From positions 1 through 57,841 of the forward strand of contig NZ_LMJW01000006.1 in the NCBI RefSeq assembly GCF_001429505.1: a stretch of 57,841 nt of DNA, read 5' to 3'. Position numbers and translations under genes: made by a program. This DNA comes from Allobosea sp. Root483D1 (GTDB taxonomy: Bacteria; Pseudomonadota; Alphaproteobacteria; Rhizobiales; Beijerinckiaceae). The number at the start of each line of letters is the position of its first letter. The first letter of the stretch is position 1. Under the pieces are notes generated by a model. It saw only the letters and a list, made by a program, of their open reading frames with translations. It did not search any database and was not told where the DNA came from. This document shows positions 10,649-19,425 of this stretch, one piece after another.

Positions 10649-10674
10649 AAGGCCGGGGCAGCCGCCCCGGCCTT
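10649..10674 (-). terminator. intrinsic terminator after metK
   Basis: A perfect 11-bp GC-rich stem (AAGGCCGGGGC / GCCCCGGCCTT, 4-base loop) is followed on the minus strand by TTTTTCTTTT. It starts 24 bases after the metK stop codon and is a textbook rho-independent terminator. It would separate metK from trmB unless there is readthrough. Confidence 0.85.
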
Positions 10675-10697
10675 CATTCAGATGATGGTGACGTGGA

Positions 10698-11903
<1,206 letters not shown>

Positions 11904-11971
11904 GGTCGGGGGATCCTTCCCAGGCTGCGAGCGGCGCCGGCGGTCACCTGCGCGCGGAAAAAGGCGCAGCG

Positions 11972-12000
11972 TCTTTTGCAGCGGAAAGGTTTGCCGTCAA
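11972..12000 (-). promoter_or_regulatory. possible metK promoter
   Basis: On the minus strand CCTTGACGG gives a near-consensus -35 (TTGACG, 11995-12000). Seventeen bases on is AAAAGA, a weak -10. The site lies about 70 bases upstream of the metK GTG and just past the T-run that ends the XRE gene. The -35 is convincing and the -10 is not. Confidence 0.35.
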
Positions 12001-12051
12001 GGCAGGAAATTCTTTTGATCGACGCTTTGTTCGTCGAGCCGAACAAAAAAA

Positions 12052-12073
12052 AGCGGAATCAGGCCGTTTCGCT
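12052..12073 (-). terminator. weak terminator overlapping the XRE-1 stop codon
   Basis: On the minus strand AGCGAA pairs with TT(C)CGCT around the stop codon, followed immediately by a run of eight T residues. The stem is short with one bulge, but the T-run is strong. It probably ends XRE-1 transcripts before metK. Confidence 0.45.
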
Positions 12074-12472
12074 CGGTTCATCCGCCAGCGCCTCGACGAG
12101 ATCGATGACGCGCCGGCGTACACGCGGGTTCTTGATGCGCACGAACGCCTTGGAAAGTTGCACACCCTCGCTGGTGGAGAGAAAGTCGGCGACATAGCTC
12201 GTGCTCGCCGCATCGGCGAAGCCGATTCCAGTCGCCTCGCCGGCCGGCGCGCCCTCGAAGAAGAAGGCGACAGGCACGCCCAGCATCTTGGCAATCTGCT
12301 GCAGGCGGCTCGCGCTGATCCGGTTGGTACCCTTCTCGTATTTCTGCACCTGCTGGAAGGTCAGGCCGAGGGCCTCGCCCAATTTCTCCTGGCTGACACC
12401 CGCCAGCATGCGCTGCATGCGCACCCGGCTGCCGACGTGACGGTCGATCGGATTCGGGAGTTTCTTCAGCAT
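12059..12472 (-). CDS. XRE-family transcriptional regulator, copy 1
   Basis: A 137-residue DNA-binding regulator with an N-terminal cro/CI-type helix-turn-helix (RMQRMLAGVSQEKLGEALGL, then FQQVQKYEKGTNRISASRL) and a C-terminal helical region ending RVRRRVIDLVEALAD. This family normally sits between lnt and metK in Rhizobiales, which is exactly the place of this copy relative to metK. A second copy, identical at roughly four-fifths of positions, lies at 14464-14886 beside lnt. Divergent from the luxR gene, with a 145-base shared region. Confidence 0.9.
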   Translation of the reverse strand: MLKKLPNPIDRHVGSRVRMQRMLAGVSQEKLGEALGLTFQQVQKYEKGTNRISASRLQQIAKMLGVPVAFFFEGAPAGEATGIGFADAASTSYVADFLSTSEGVQLSKAFVRIKNPRVRRRVIDLVEALADEPSETA

Positions 12473-12547
12473 GGGCCGCTCACCTCACGTCATACTCAAC
12501 CGCAGTTCCGGCCTCGCGTCTACCGCTGGCCAGGGGCGGCGCGGATC

Positions 12548-12564
12548 GGTATGCATTGGTATGC
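12548..12564. promoter_or_regulatory. direct repeat GGTATGC upstream of luxR
   Basis: GGTATGC occurs at 12548-12554 and again at 12558-12564, exactly ten bases apart, so both face the same side of the helix. The overlapping GCAT-N4-ATGC is also an inverted repeat. It lies in the divergent region between XRE-1 and luxR, about 30-50 bases before a TAGAAT at 12594-12599 that could be the luxR -10. It could bind either the XRE or the LuxR protein; the call is tentative. Confidence 0.4.
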
Positions 12565-12617
12565 GTTGATTCTTGGCCGTTCTGGGGCGAAACTAGAATG
12601 GTCAGGGAAGGCGGGAC

Positions 12618-13349
12618 ATGTCGGGACGGCATTTCAACGCGGGACGGGACGCGCTCGACTTCATCGATCGGCTGAGCACCCTCACCGATCCGATCACGGT
12701 CGTCTCGGCCTTGCGCGACAAGCTCGCGAGCTACGGTTTCCATGCTTTCCTGGTCACCGGGCTGCCGGAGATCGGAGACAGGATCGACCCGCTCGTACTC
12801 CTGAACGGCTGGCCACCGGGCTGGTTCGAGCTCTATCTGGAGAAGTCCTTCTCGGATTGGGACCCGATCGCGGCCCATTGCAAGACGACGGTCGACCCTT
12901 TCGCCTGGAGCGACGTCTATCATGACGAGGGCGCGTTGACGCGCCAGCGCGAGGTGATGCACCGGGCCCGCGACTTCGACATGATCGAGGGCTTCTGCGT
13001 GCCGATTCACGGCGAGGCCGGCTTCCAGGCCGTGGTCACCATGGCCGGCGACCGGCCGGACCTGTCGCGTCAGGCCCGCTCGGCGATCCACCTGATGTCG
13101 ATCTATGCGCATGGCAAGGCGACCGATTGCCTGCGGCCGGCCCGCCGCGAGCATGTCCTGACCGTTCGTGAACGCGAAGTACTGACCTGGTTCGCGATCG
13201 GCAAGACGACCGAAGGCGTTGCGGAGCGCCTGGGGGTTTCGGCCGGAACGGCGGAGGCCCATTTCGAGAACGCCGCCAGGAAGCTCGGCGTCAGGGGCCG
13301 CACGCGCACGGTGATCGAGGCCTATCGTCGCGGCGAGATCAGTATTTGA
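12618..13349 (+). CDS. LuxR-family quorum-sensing regulator
   Basis: This is an acyl-homoserine-lactone-responsive transcription factor of 243 residues. The ligand-binding residues known from TraR (W57, Y61, D70, P71, W85, G113) are all present with an offset of 12: W69, Y73, D82, P83, W97 and G125. The C-terminal LuxR helix-turn-helix begins LTVREREVLTWFAIGKTTEGVA and ends KLGVRGRTRTVIEA; its recognition segment reads TAEAHFENAARKLG. It is followed 93 bases later by a luxI gene with a palindrome in between. The nearest relatives by eye are BjaR/RpaR. Confidence 0.93.
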   Translation: MSGRHFNAGRDALDFIDRLSTLTDPITVVSALRDKLASYGFHAFLVTGLPEIGDRIDPLVLLNGWPPGWFELYLEKSFSDWDPIAAHCKTTVDPFAWSDVYHDEGALTRQREVMHRARDFDMIEGFCVPIHGEAGFQAVVTMAGDRPDLSRQARSAIHLMSIYAHGKATDCLRPARREHVLTVREREVLTWFAIGKTTEGVAERLGVSAGTAEAHFENAARKLGVRGRTRTVIEAYRRGEISI

Positions 13350-13370
13350 ACCGCGGTTAGAATCCGTTTC

Positions 13371-13386
13371 TTCCGGAATTCCGGAA
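13371..13386. promoter_or_regulatory. candidate lux-type operator before luxI
   Basis: TTCCGGAATTCCGGAA is a perfect 16-base palindrome, centred about 64 bases upstream of the luxI ATG and starting 22 bases after the luxR stop. Size, symmetry and position match LuxR-type boxes that overlap or adjoin the -35 region of synthase promoters. No other strong palindrome occurs in this interval. Confidence 0.6.
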
Positions 13387-13442
13387 TACCCACGCAGCCG
13401 GAAAGGCGGCAGCCTGTCTTCCTCGAACAGGGGGAAGCGGCG

Positions 13443-14087
13443 ATGATCCACGTTATCGATGCCGGGAACCGGCACCTCTATGGTGCCGAACTCGAGCAGC
13501 ATTTCAGGATTCGGCACCAGATCTATGTCGGCGAGCGCAAATGGATGGCGCTCGAACGGCCCGATGGCCGGGAGGTCGACCAGTTCGACAATGCGGACGC
13601 GACTTATCTGCTGGCGATCGAGAACGGGCGCGTGATCGGCGGCACGCGGCTCGTTCCGACGGAGGGCCCGCATCTGATGGCGGATGTCTTCCCGTTCCTG
13701 GCCGATGTGCGCGGGCTCCAGCGCGGCAGCGACATCGTCGAATGGACCCGCATCTTCGTCGTGCCGGAGCGGCGCGGCGGCGACAGCAAGGTCCTGCATA
13801 CCGTCATGGCCGCGATGTTCGAGCATTGCCTGGCCAACGATATCTCGGCGATCACGGTGGTGATGGAGACCTGGTGGATGCCACGTTTCCTGGAACTGGG
13901 CTGGGAGGTCCGGCCGCTCGGCCTGCCGACGATGATCGACGGCATGAATTGCGTCGGCACGATCATCACGGTGAGCGAGGAAGCCTATCGCCGCACCCTC
14001 GCCTTCAGGGACATCGAAGCGCCGGTCATCCTGTCGCGCCGCGGCGCGAAGCGGGCTCCGGGCGAACGGAGGATTCAGCATGGCTAA
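13443..14087 (+). CDS. acyl-homoserine-lactone synthase, BjaI/RpaI type
   Basis: A 214-residue LuxI-family synthase. All hallmark residues are visible: R24, W34, D46, D49, R69, F83, E100 and R103 (motifs FRIRHQIYV, REVDQFDNADATYLLAIE, IVEWTRIFVV). The sequence strongly resembles the Bradyrhizobium BjaI and Rhodopseudomonas RpaI clade, whose members use acyl- or aryl-CoA (isovaleryl-, cinnamoyl-, p-coumaroyl-CoA) rather than acyl-ACP. The actual substrate here is an inference. AGGGGGAAG provides a ribosome-binding site. The 3' end overlaps the next small gene by eight bases. Confidence 0.93.
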   Translation: MIHVIDAGNRHLYGAELEQHFRIRHQIYVGERKWMALERPDGREVDQFDNADATYLLAIENGRVIGGTRLVPTEGPHLMADVFPFLADVRGLQRGSDIVEWTRIFVVPERRGGDSKVLHTVMAAMFEHCLANDISAITVVMETWWMPRFLELGWEVRPLGLPTMIDGMNCVGTIITVSEEAYRRTLAFRDIEAPVILSRRGAKRAPGERRIQHG

Positions 14088-14367
14088 TCAGCACGATGCG
14101 AGCAGCAGCCGCGCCAAGATCGAATACGCGCTGGGATTGCTCACCACGCTCCTGCGCAGCCATCCTGTGCATCAGGAGCTGGTGGATGTCGCCTACCGCA
14201 TGGATCTGCCGGACGAGCTCTGGCTTGCAGTCCAGATCCTGTCGATGTCGGAGCCGGATCAGGTGAAGCTCAGGGATTTCCTGCTGGTGAATCCCAGCCC
14301 GCAGCTGCAGCGGCTCAACCGGAGCACGCTCGTCCTGACCCAGGACGCCGCGCCGGCCCTGCACTGA
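14080..14367 (+). CDS. 95-residue companion protein of the luxI gene, unknown function
   Basis: I do not recognise this protein. It overlaps the luxI stop by eight bases in another frame, so it is almost certainly co-translated with the synthase. The sequence is predicted largely helical (SRAKIEYALGLLTTLLRSH; ELVDVAYRMDLPDELWLAVQ), has no Cys and no signal or membrane segment, and ends in a Pro-rich tail. Its codon use looks like that of its neighbours. It could modulate signal synthesis or the LuxR protein, but nothing in the sequence shows that. Confidence 0.75.
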   Translation: MANQHDASSSRAKIEYALGLLTTLLRSHPVHQELVDVAYRMDLPDELWLAVQILSMSEPDQVKLRDFLLVNPSPQLQRLNRSTLVLTQDAAPALH

Positions 14368-14435
14368 AGCGCAGTCCGATCAGCTCACGCCGCGAGCTCA
14401 TCGGTCAGGCGCTCTCGAACGAGAAACAGGAAATG

Positions 14436-14462
14436 GCTTCCGCCCACGCCGCGGGCGGAAGC
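14436..14462 (-). terminator. hairpin after XRE-2
   Basis: A perfect 10-bp stem (GCTTCCGCCC / GGGCGGAAGC, 7-base loop) begins one base after the XRE-2 stop codon. The minus strand then reads CATTTCCTGTTTC, only moderately T-rich. It probably ends XRE-2 transcripts and may also serve the convergent luxI operon. Confidence 0.55.
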
Positions 14463-14463
14463 A

Positions 14464-14886
14464 TCACTGCTCGAGGGTTTCGATCGGCGTGTCGCCGAGC
14501 GATTCGACGAGATCGACGATGCGCCGGCGCACGCGTGGGTTCTTGATGCGCACGAAGGCCTTGGTCAGCTGCACGCCCTCGCTGGTGGCGAGGAAGTCGG
14601 CGACATAGGTCGTGTTCGATGCCTCGGCGAAGCCGTTTCCGATGGTGTCGTCGGACGGAGCGCCGTCGAAGAAGAAGGCGACGGGCACGCCGAGCATCTT
14701 GGAGATCTGCTGCAGGCGGCTGGCGCTGATCCGGTTTGTGCCCTTCTCGTATTTCTGCACCTGCTGGAAGGTCAGGCCGAGGGCCTCGCCGAGCCTTTCC
14801 TGGCTGACGCCGGCGAGCATGCGCCGCATCCGGACGCGGCTGCCGACATGGCGGTCGATCGGGTTCGGTACTTTCTTCATCAACAT
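14464..14886 (-). CDS. XRE-family transcriptional regulator, copy 2
   Basis: A 140-residue paralogue of the regulator at 12059-12472. The helix-turn-helix half is nearly identical (LAGVSQERLGEALGLTFQQV, KYEKGTNRISASRLQQISKM). The main differences are in a linker near residues 75-92 and at the extreme C-terminus. I chose ATG 14886 (MLMKKVPNPID), preceded by AAAGGGG; a second ATG is six bases on. It lies next to lnt, the usual neighbour of this family. The two copies bracket the quorum-sensing genes. Confidence 0.9.
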   Translation of the reverse strand: MLMKKVPNPIDRHVGSRVRMRRMLAGVSQERLGEALGLTFQQVQKYEKGTNRISASRLQQISKMLGVPVAFFFDGAPSDDTIGNGFAEASNTTYVADFLATSEGVQLTKAFVRIKNPRVRRRIVDLVESLGDTPIETLEQ

Positions 14887-14994
14887 GGCTGCCGGTCCCC
14901 TTTGTTTTATCCGTCCAGACCTGTCGGTGGCCCGCTGAAGGGCCCGGTCCGGCCGGCCATTGGCGGCCTTCCCGGAAGAAAGTTCCAAATGGGA

Positions 14995-16593
14995 TCACCG
15001 TCTCCGCACTAATACTCCAGCGAGCAAGAAGCTGGCAACTACACCTGTAAAGAAAAGGTCGCCAAAGCGGGAATAGGCCGTCGCCGCGCCGGCGCGAGGC
15101 AGCGTCGTGTCGAGGACCCCGGTCTCGCCGAGCGGCAGCGCGGCGCGGATGCGGCCGTAATGGTCGGCCACCGCCGAGATGCCGGTATTGGCGACGCGAA
15201 CCAGCGGCAGGCCTTCCTCGATGGCGCGTAAGCGGGCCTGGGCGAGATGCTGATAGGGCCCGCTGGTCTGCCCGAACCAGCCGTCATTGGTGAGATTGAG
15301 GATGAAGCCCGGCCGCGGGCCGCTCGGCATCGCCGCGCCGGGAAAGATCACCTCATAGCAGATCAGCGCCGCCGCCGGCGGCAGGCCACGGATCGAGAGC
15401 GGTGTGCGCCGGCTGCCGGAGGCGAAGCCGCCGGGAACCGAGACGAATTCCGACAACCCCACGACACGGATCAACCGCTCGAGGACAGCAGGCAGATATT
15501 CCCCGAAGGGGACGAGATGGACCTTGTCGTAGCTGCCGGTGATCACGCCCTCGTCGTTGACGACCTGGATCGAATTGTAGATCGGCGGCCGGCTCTCGCC
15601 CGGCAGCGTCTCGCCGGCGCGGGCCGCGCCGGTGATCAGGGTCGTGTTCGGCGGCAACAGGGCAGCGATCCGCGCCAGCGCCTGCGGTGTGCGCCCGAGC
15701 AGGAAGGGGAAGGCCGATTCGGGCCAGATCAGATGCGTCACGTCCAGCACGCCCGAGGTCGCCGGGCCGGTGGCGCGGTCGCTCAGCGAAAGATACTGCG
15801 ACAGGATCATCTCGCTGTTGCGCGGACTGAACTTGGCATCCTGCGGCAGGTTCGGCTGCATCAGGCGCAGTTTGACCCCGTTCACCGCCGCGACCGGCTC
15901 GGCCGGAATCCGCCAGGCGCCGAACCCGGCCATGGTCGCCAGCACGAGGCCTGCCAGCACCGGTGCACGCCAGCGCCCCTCGCCGCCCTCAGCCGTGCCG
16001 AGTACGGCCGGCGCCGCACCGATGGCGACCGCTAGCGCCGTCAGCCCGTAGAGCCCGACTATGCTGGCGCTCTGGGCGAGCCAGGCCGGTCCGGCCAGCA
16101 TCATGCCGTAGACGTTCCAGGGGAAGCCGGTGAGAACATGGCCACGCAGCCACTCACTCAGCGCCAGCGCCGCCGCCAGCACCAGGATGCGGCCGGCGCC
16201 ATTCGGCCAGAGCGCCCGCGCCAGCGCGAAGCCGGCAGCCGGGAACAGCGCCAGGAAGGCTGGCAGGGCGATGACGCCGAGCGGCATCGCCCAGGCGAAC
16301 TTGTCGGCCTCGACCAGGAAGGCGGCGCCGAGCCACCACAGCCCGGCGAGATGATAGCCGAAGCCCCACCACCAGCCGGCGCTGGCGGCGGCCCAGAGGC
16401 GTCCGCGCCGGGTTTCGGCGACCGAGCCGTCGATCAGCCAGACCGCGGCGGTCATCGGCACGACCATCAGCGGCCAGAGGTCGAGCGGGGCGAGCGCCAG
16501 CGCGCCGCAGGCGCCGCAGATGAGCGCGATCAGCCGGCGCGGCCAGCCCCAGGCGAGGATGACGCGGTCGGCCAGCGCCGAGAGCTTGGTCAT
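14995..16593 (-). CDS. lnt: apolipoprotein N-acyltransferase
   Basis: Lnt is the inner-membrane enzyme that adds the third acyl chain to the N-terminal Cys of lipoproteins. Several membrane segments fill the first ~220 residues, and a nitrilase-type domain follows. The catalytic triad is seen in WPESAFP (Glu), DKVHLVPFGEYLP (Lys) and LICYEVIFPG (Cys). A last membrane segment ends in RRR. The length of 532 residues is typical. The start ATG overlaps corC by four bases. Confidence 0.95.
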   Translation of the reverse strand: MTKLSALADRVILAWGWPRRLIALICGACGALALAPLDLWPLMVVPMTAAVWLIDGSVAETRRGRLWAAASAGWWWGFGYHLAGLWWLGAAFLVEADKFAWAMPLGVIALPAFLALFPAAGFALARALWPNGAGRILVLAAALALSEWLRGHVLTGFPWNVYGMMLAGPAWLAQSASIVGLYGLTALAVAIGAAPAVLGTAEGGEGRWRAPVLAGLVLATMAGFGAWRIPAEPVAAVNGVKLRLMQPNLPQDAKFSPRNSEMILSQYLSLSDRATGPATSGVLDVTHLIWPESAFPFLLGRTPQALARIAALLPPNTTLITGAARAGETLPGESRPPIYNSIQVVNDEGVITGSYDKVHLVPFGEYLPAVLERLIRVVGLSEFVSVPGGFASGSRRTPLSIRGLPPAAALICYEVIFPGAAMPSGPRPGFILNLTNDGWFGQTSGPYQHLAQARLRAIEEGLPLVRVANTGISAVADHYGRIRAALPLGETGVLDTTLPRAGAATAYSRFGDLFFTGVVASFLLAGVLVRRR

Positions 16594-17585
16594 GCGGCGT
16601 CCGGAGCGGCTGGCGGCTGCTCGGCGGTGACCTGGTCACGGCGATGGATGCGCAGGCGCTTCACCCGGCGCGGATCGGCGTCGAGCACCTCGAATTCGAG
16701 CTCCTCCGGGCCCTTGATCAATTCGCCGCGCACCGGCACGCGGCCGGCCAGCGTCACGATCAGGCCGCCGAGCGTGTCGACCTCCTCGGCCACCTCGGCG
16801 CTCGACAGATCGATCCCCGTTGCCTGCTTCAGCTCGTCGAGCGTGGCGCGGGCATCGGCGATGTAGCGGTTCTCGCCGGCGGGCGCGATCGCCGGCGCCT
16901 CGTCGAGATCGTGCTCGTCCTCGATGTCGCCGACGACGATCTCGACCAGGTCCTCGATCGAGATCAGCCCGTCGGTGCCGCCATATTCGTCGATCACCAA
17001 AGCGATATGGGTGCGCGTCGCCTGCATCCGAACCAGCAGGTCCACCGCCGGCATCGAGGGCGGCACGTAAAGCACGGGCCGCAGGATCTTGGCCTGGGCC
17101 AGCGTCATCGAGAGGTCGATGGCGCCCAGACTCGGCCCGGCGCCGGCTTCTACCTCGCCGCGCGCGCGGCGGCCCGGCTTGGCGCGGGCGGCGATGAAGT
17201 CGAGGAAATCGCGGATGTGGATCATCCCGCGGGGATCGTCGAGCGACTCGCCATAAACAGGTAGGCGCGAATGGCCGGCGGTACGGAACAGCGCCAGGAG
17301 GTCGCCGAGCGTCGCTTCCGAGGAGACCGCGATGACGTCGGCGCGCGGCACCATCACGTCGGCGACGCGGCGCTCGCGCAGGCTCAGCACGTTCGAGAGC
17401 ATCGCCCGCTCTTGCGGCGAGAGATCGGTGACCCCGCCGCTATCCTGCGCCAGCGCCTCGGTGATGTCCTCGCGGATCGAGCCGCCATGGCGTAGGCCGA
17501 GCCGGTCGAGGAACTGGCCGAGCCAGTGCGACAGGCCGCGGCCTGATGGTTCCGACGATGATGAAGATCGGGGGTCGTCGCTCAT
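16590..17585 (-). CDS. CorC/HlyC-type CBS-domain protein
   Basis: A cytosolic or membrane-associated CBS-pair protein of 331 residues related to CorC/TlyC and implicated by family in divalent-cation homeostasis. The first CBS region begins RRVADVMVPRADVIAVSSEA and the second contains HIALVIDEYGGTDGLISIEDLVEIVVGDI. A CorC_HlyC domain follows (VDTLGGLIVTLAGRVPVRGE). There is no N-terminal DUF21 membrane domain. It overlaps ybeY and lnt by four bases each, in the conserved miaB-phoH-ybeY-corC-lnt order. Confidence 0.9.
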   Translation of the reverse strand: MSDDPRSSSSSEPSGRGLSHWLGQFLDRLGLRHGGSIREDITEALAQDSGGVTDLSPQERAMLSNVLSLRERRVADVMVPRADVIAVSSEATLGDLLALFRTAGHSRLPVYGESLDDPRGMIHIRDFLDFIAARAKPGRRARGEVEAGAGPSLGAIDLSMTLAQAKILRPVLYVPPSMPAVDLLVRMQATRTHIALVIDEYGGTDGLISIEDLVEIVVGDIEDEHDLDEAPAIAPAGENRYIADARATLDELKQATGIDLSSAEVAEEVDTLGGLIVTLAGRVPVRGELIKGPEELEFEVLDADPRRVKRLRIHRRDQVTAEQPPAAPDAA

Positions 17586-18181
17586 GACGCAGGTTGGGAC
17601 TTCTGGTTCTTGGCCGTTTGGCGGGGCTGCATGGGTTCCGGCTCCGAGCCGGCATAGGGATCGGCGATGCCGAGCCGGGCGAGTGCCGCGGTCTCCAGCG
17701 CTTCCATGCGCTGCGCCTGCTCCTCGGTCTCGTGGTCTTCGCCCACGAGGTGCAGCAGGCCGTGGATCACGAGATGGCTGAGATGGTCGCCGAAGGATTT
17801 CTCCTCGACTTCGGCCTCGCGGACGATCGTCTCGAAGGCGAGCACGATGTCGCCGATCACCGGGCTCGATGCGATCCGCTCGGGCGGCGCTGCCGGGAAG
17901 GAGAGGACGTTGGTCGCCTTGTCGAAGCCGCGCCAGTCGCGGTTGACGATGCGGATGCGCTTGTCGTCGGTGAGCAGCAGGCTGAGCTCCGCTCCCGGCG
18001 ATGGCTTGACCGGAGCGAGCGCCAGCGCCGCGTCGATAGCCGCGCCGATGCGTGGCTTCAAGTCCTCGACCGCGTGCCAGCGCCGCGACTGCATGCGGAC
18101 GGCCAGTGTGGGCCCGCCAGGGGGAGGCTCCGCAGGATCGGTTCGCGGCGCTGCGCGCCGCGAACGAGGTCGGTCGGTCAT
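17582..18181 (-). CDS. ybeY: endoribonuclease YbeY, rRNA maturation factor
   Basis: YbeY is a zinc-dependent RNase involved in 16S rRNA 3'-end processing and ribosome quality control. The metal site HGLLHLVGEDHETEEQAQRME carries the three conserved His. The preceding core includes NRDWRGFDKATNVLSFP and IGDIVLAFETI. At 199 residues it is slightly long because of a Pro/Arg-rich N-terminus and a polar C-terminal tail. It overlaps phoH and corC by four bases each. Confidence 0.95.
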   Translation of the reverse strand: MTDRPRSRRAAPRTDPAEPPPGGPTLAVRMQSRRWHAVEDLKPRIGAAIDAALALAPVKPSPGAELSLLLTDDKRIRIVNRDWRGFDKATNVLSFPAAPPERIASSPVIGDIVLAFETIVREAEVEEKSFGDHLSHLVIHGLLHLVGEDHETEEQAQRMEALETAALARLGIADPYAGSEPEPMQPRQTAKNQKSQPAS

Positions 18182-19335
18182 CGCGGCCGCTCCCGCGACA
18201 GCGTGCGCTTCAGCCCGTCGGTGTCGCCTTCGATCGGCGCGTCAGGCGCCGGCAGGGCGGCGAGCCGCGCCTCGCGCTCGTCGCGCTCCCTCCGGGAAGC
18301 GTCCTCATAGGCCATGACGATGCGGCGCACGAGCTGATGGCGCACCACGTCGCCCTCCTCGAAGCGGGCATGGCCGACACCTTCGACGCCGGACAGAAGC
18401 CGGACTGCCTCGACCAGGCCGGAGCGCTGGCCCGGTGGCAGGTCGATCTGAGAGGGGTCGCCGGTGATGATCATGCGCGAGCCCTCGCCCAGGCGGGTGA
18501 GGAACATCTTCATCTGCACCGAGGTGGCGTTCTGCGCCTCGTCGAGCAGCACCACGGCGTTGCTCAGCGTGCGCCCGCGCATGAAGGCGAGCGGGGCGAT
18601 CTCGATCATGCCGGTCTGCAGCGCGCGCTCGACATGGCGCGCCTCCATGAAGTCGTTGAGCGCATCGTAGATCGGCCGCAGATAGGGATCGACCTTCTCG
18701 CGCATGTCGCCGGGCAGGAAGCCGAGACGCTCGCCGGCCTCGACCGCCGGGCGCGACAGCACCATGCGCTCGACCACACCCTGCTCGATCAGCGAGACGG
18801 CATGGCCGACGGCGAGCCAGGTCTTGCCGGTGCCGGCCGGGCCTTCGGCGAGGACGAGCTCATGGCGCTTGAGCTGGCGCAGATAGGCGTCCTGCGCCGC
18901 GTTGCGGGCCCGCACGGGGCCGCGCTTGCGCGTCACCACCGCGTCGAAGGCGGCCTTTCCGGCATTGTCGGCGGGGAAGAGCGAGCGCTGTGAATTGCTC
19001 TCCTCGATCGCGCCGTCGACCTCGCCGAGATTGACGGCGGCGCCGGTCTTGGCCCGGGCATAGAGCGTGCGCAGCACGCGGCTCGCCTGCTCGGCGGTTT
19101 CGCGCGGACCCTTGATGGTGACGTGGTTGCCGTTCGGGCTGACGACGACGCCGAGGCGCCGCTCCAGATGCGCCAGGTTCTGGTCGTAATGGCCGAAGAC
19201 CAGGCCGGCGGTCTGGTTGTTGTCGAAGGTGAGTTCGACCTCTGCGCCGGGCAAGCCCTCGCGCGTCAGCGCCTCGTCGCGGCGACCGCCGCGCTCGGCT
19301 TTCGGGGTGAATTGATCGGCCTGGGCCAATGCCAT
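18178..19335 (-). CDS. phoH: PhoH-like ATPase
   Basis: A cytoplasmic P-loop ATPase of the PhoH family, encoded next to ybeY and thought to act in RNA metabolism. The Walker A motif is AEGPAGTGKTWLAVG and the Walker B region is AVVLLDEAQNAT. An N-terminal KH-like region (RRLGVVVSPNGNHVTIKG) precedes it. The ATG at 19335 has GGAG just upstream; a GTG at 19383 and an ATG at 19344 are also in frame, so the first ~16 residues are uncertain. It overlaps ybeY by four bases. Confidence 0.94.
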   Translation of the reverse strand: MALAQADQFTPKAERGGRRDEALTREGLPGAEVELTFDNNQTAGLVFGHYDQNLAHLERRLGVVVSPNGNHVTIKGPRETAEQASRVLRTLYARAKTGAAVNLGEVDGAIEESNSQRSLFPADNAGKAAFDAVVTRKRGPVRARNAAQDAYLRQLKRHELVLAEGPAGTGKTWLAVGHAVSLIEQGVVERMVLSRPAVEAGERLGFLPGDMREKVDPYLRPIYDALNDFMEARHVERALQTGMIEIAPLAFMRGRTLSNAVVLLDEAQNATSVQMKMFLTRLGEGSRMIITGDPSQIDLPPGQRSGLVEAVRLLSGVEGVGHARFEEGDVVRHQLVRRIVMAYEDASRRERDEREARLAALPAPDAPIEGDTDGLKRTLSRERPR

Positions 19336-19425
19336 TGTCTCCATTCGAGAATGAGTCGGACAGGCGCAGTCAGAATCCGTCACCGCAACGCCGACGCCAC
19401 CGCACGCTACGCACTCGAACCCTCT

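Noticed and set aside
11904..12058. SAM or SAH riboswitch upstream of metK
   Set aside because: The leader is short, with a promoter-like -35 and a T-run belonging to the upstream gene. No pseudoknot-type SAM-II or SAM/SAH pattern was evident by eye.
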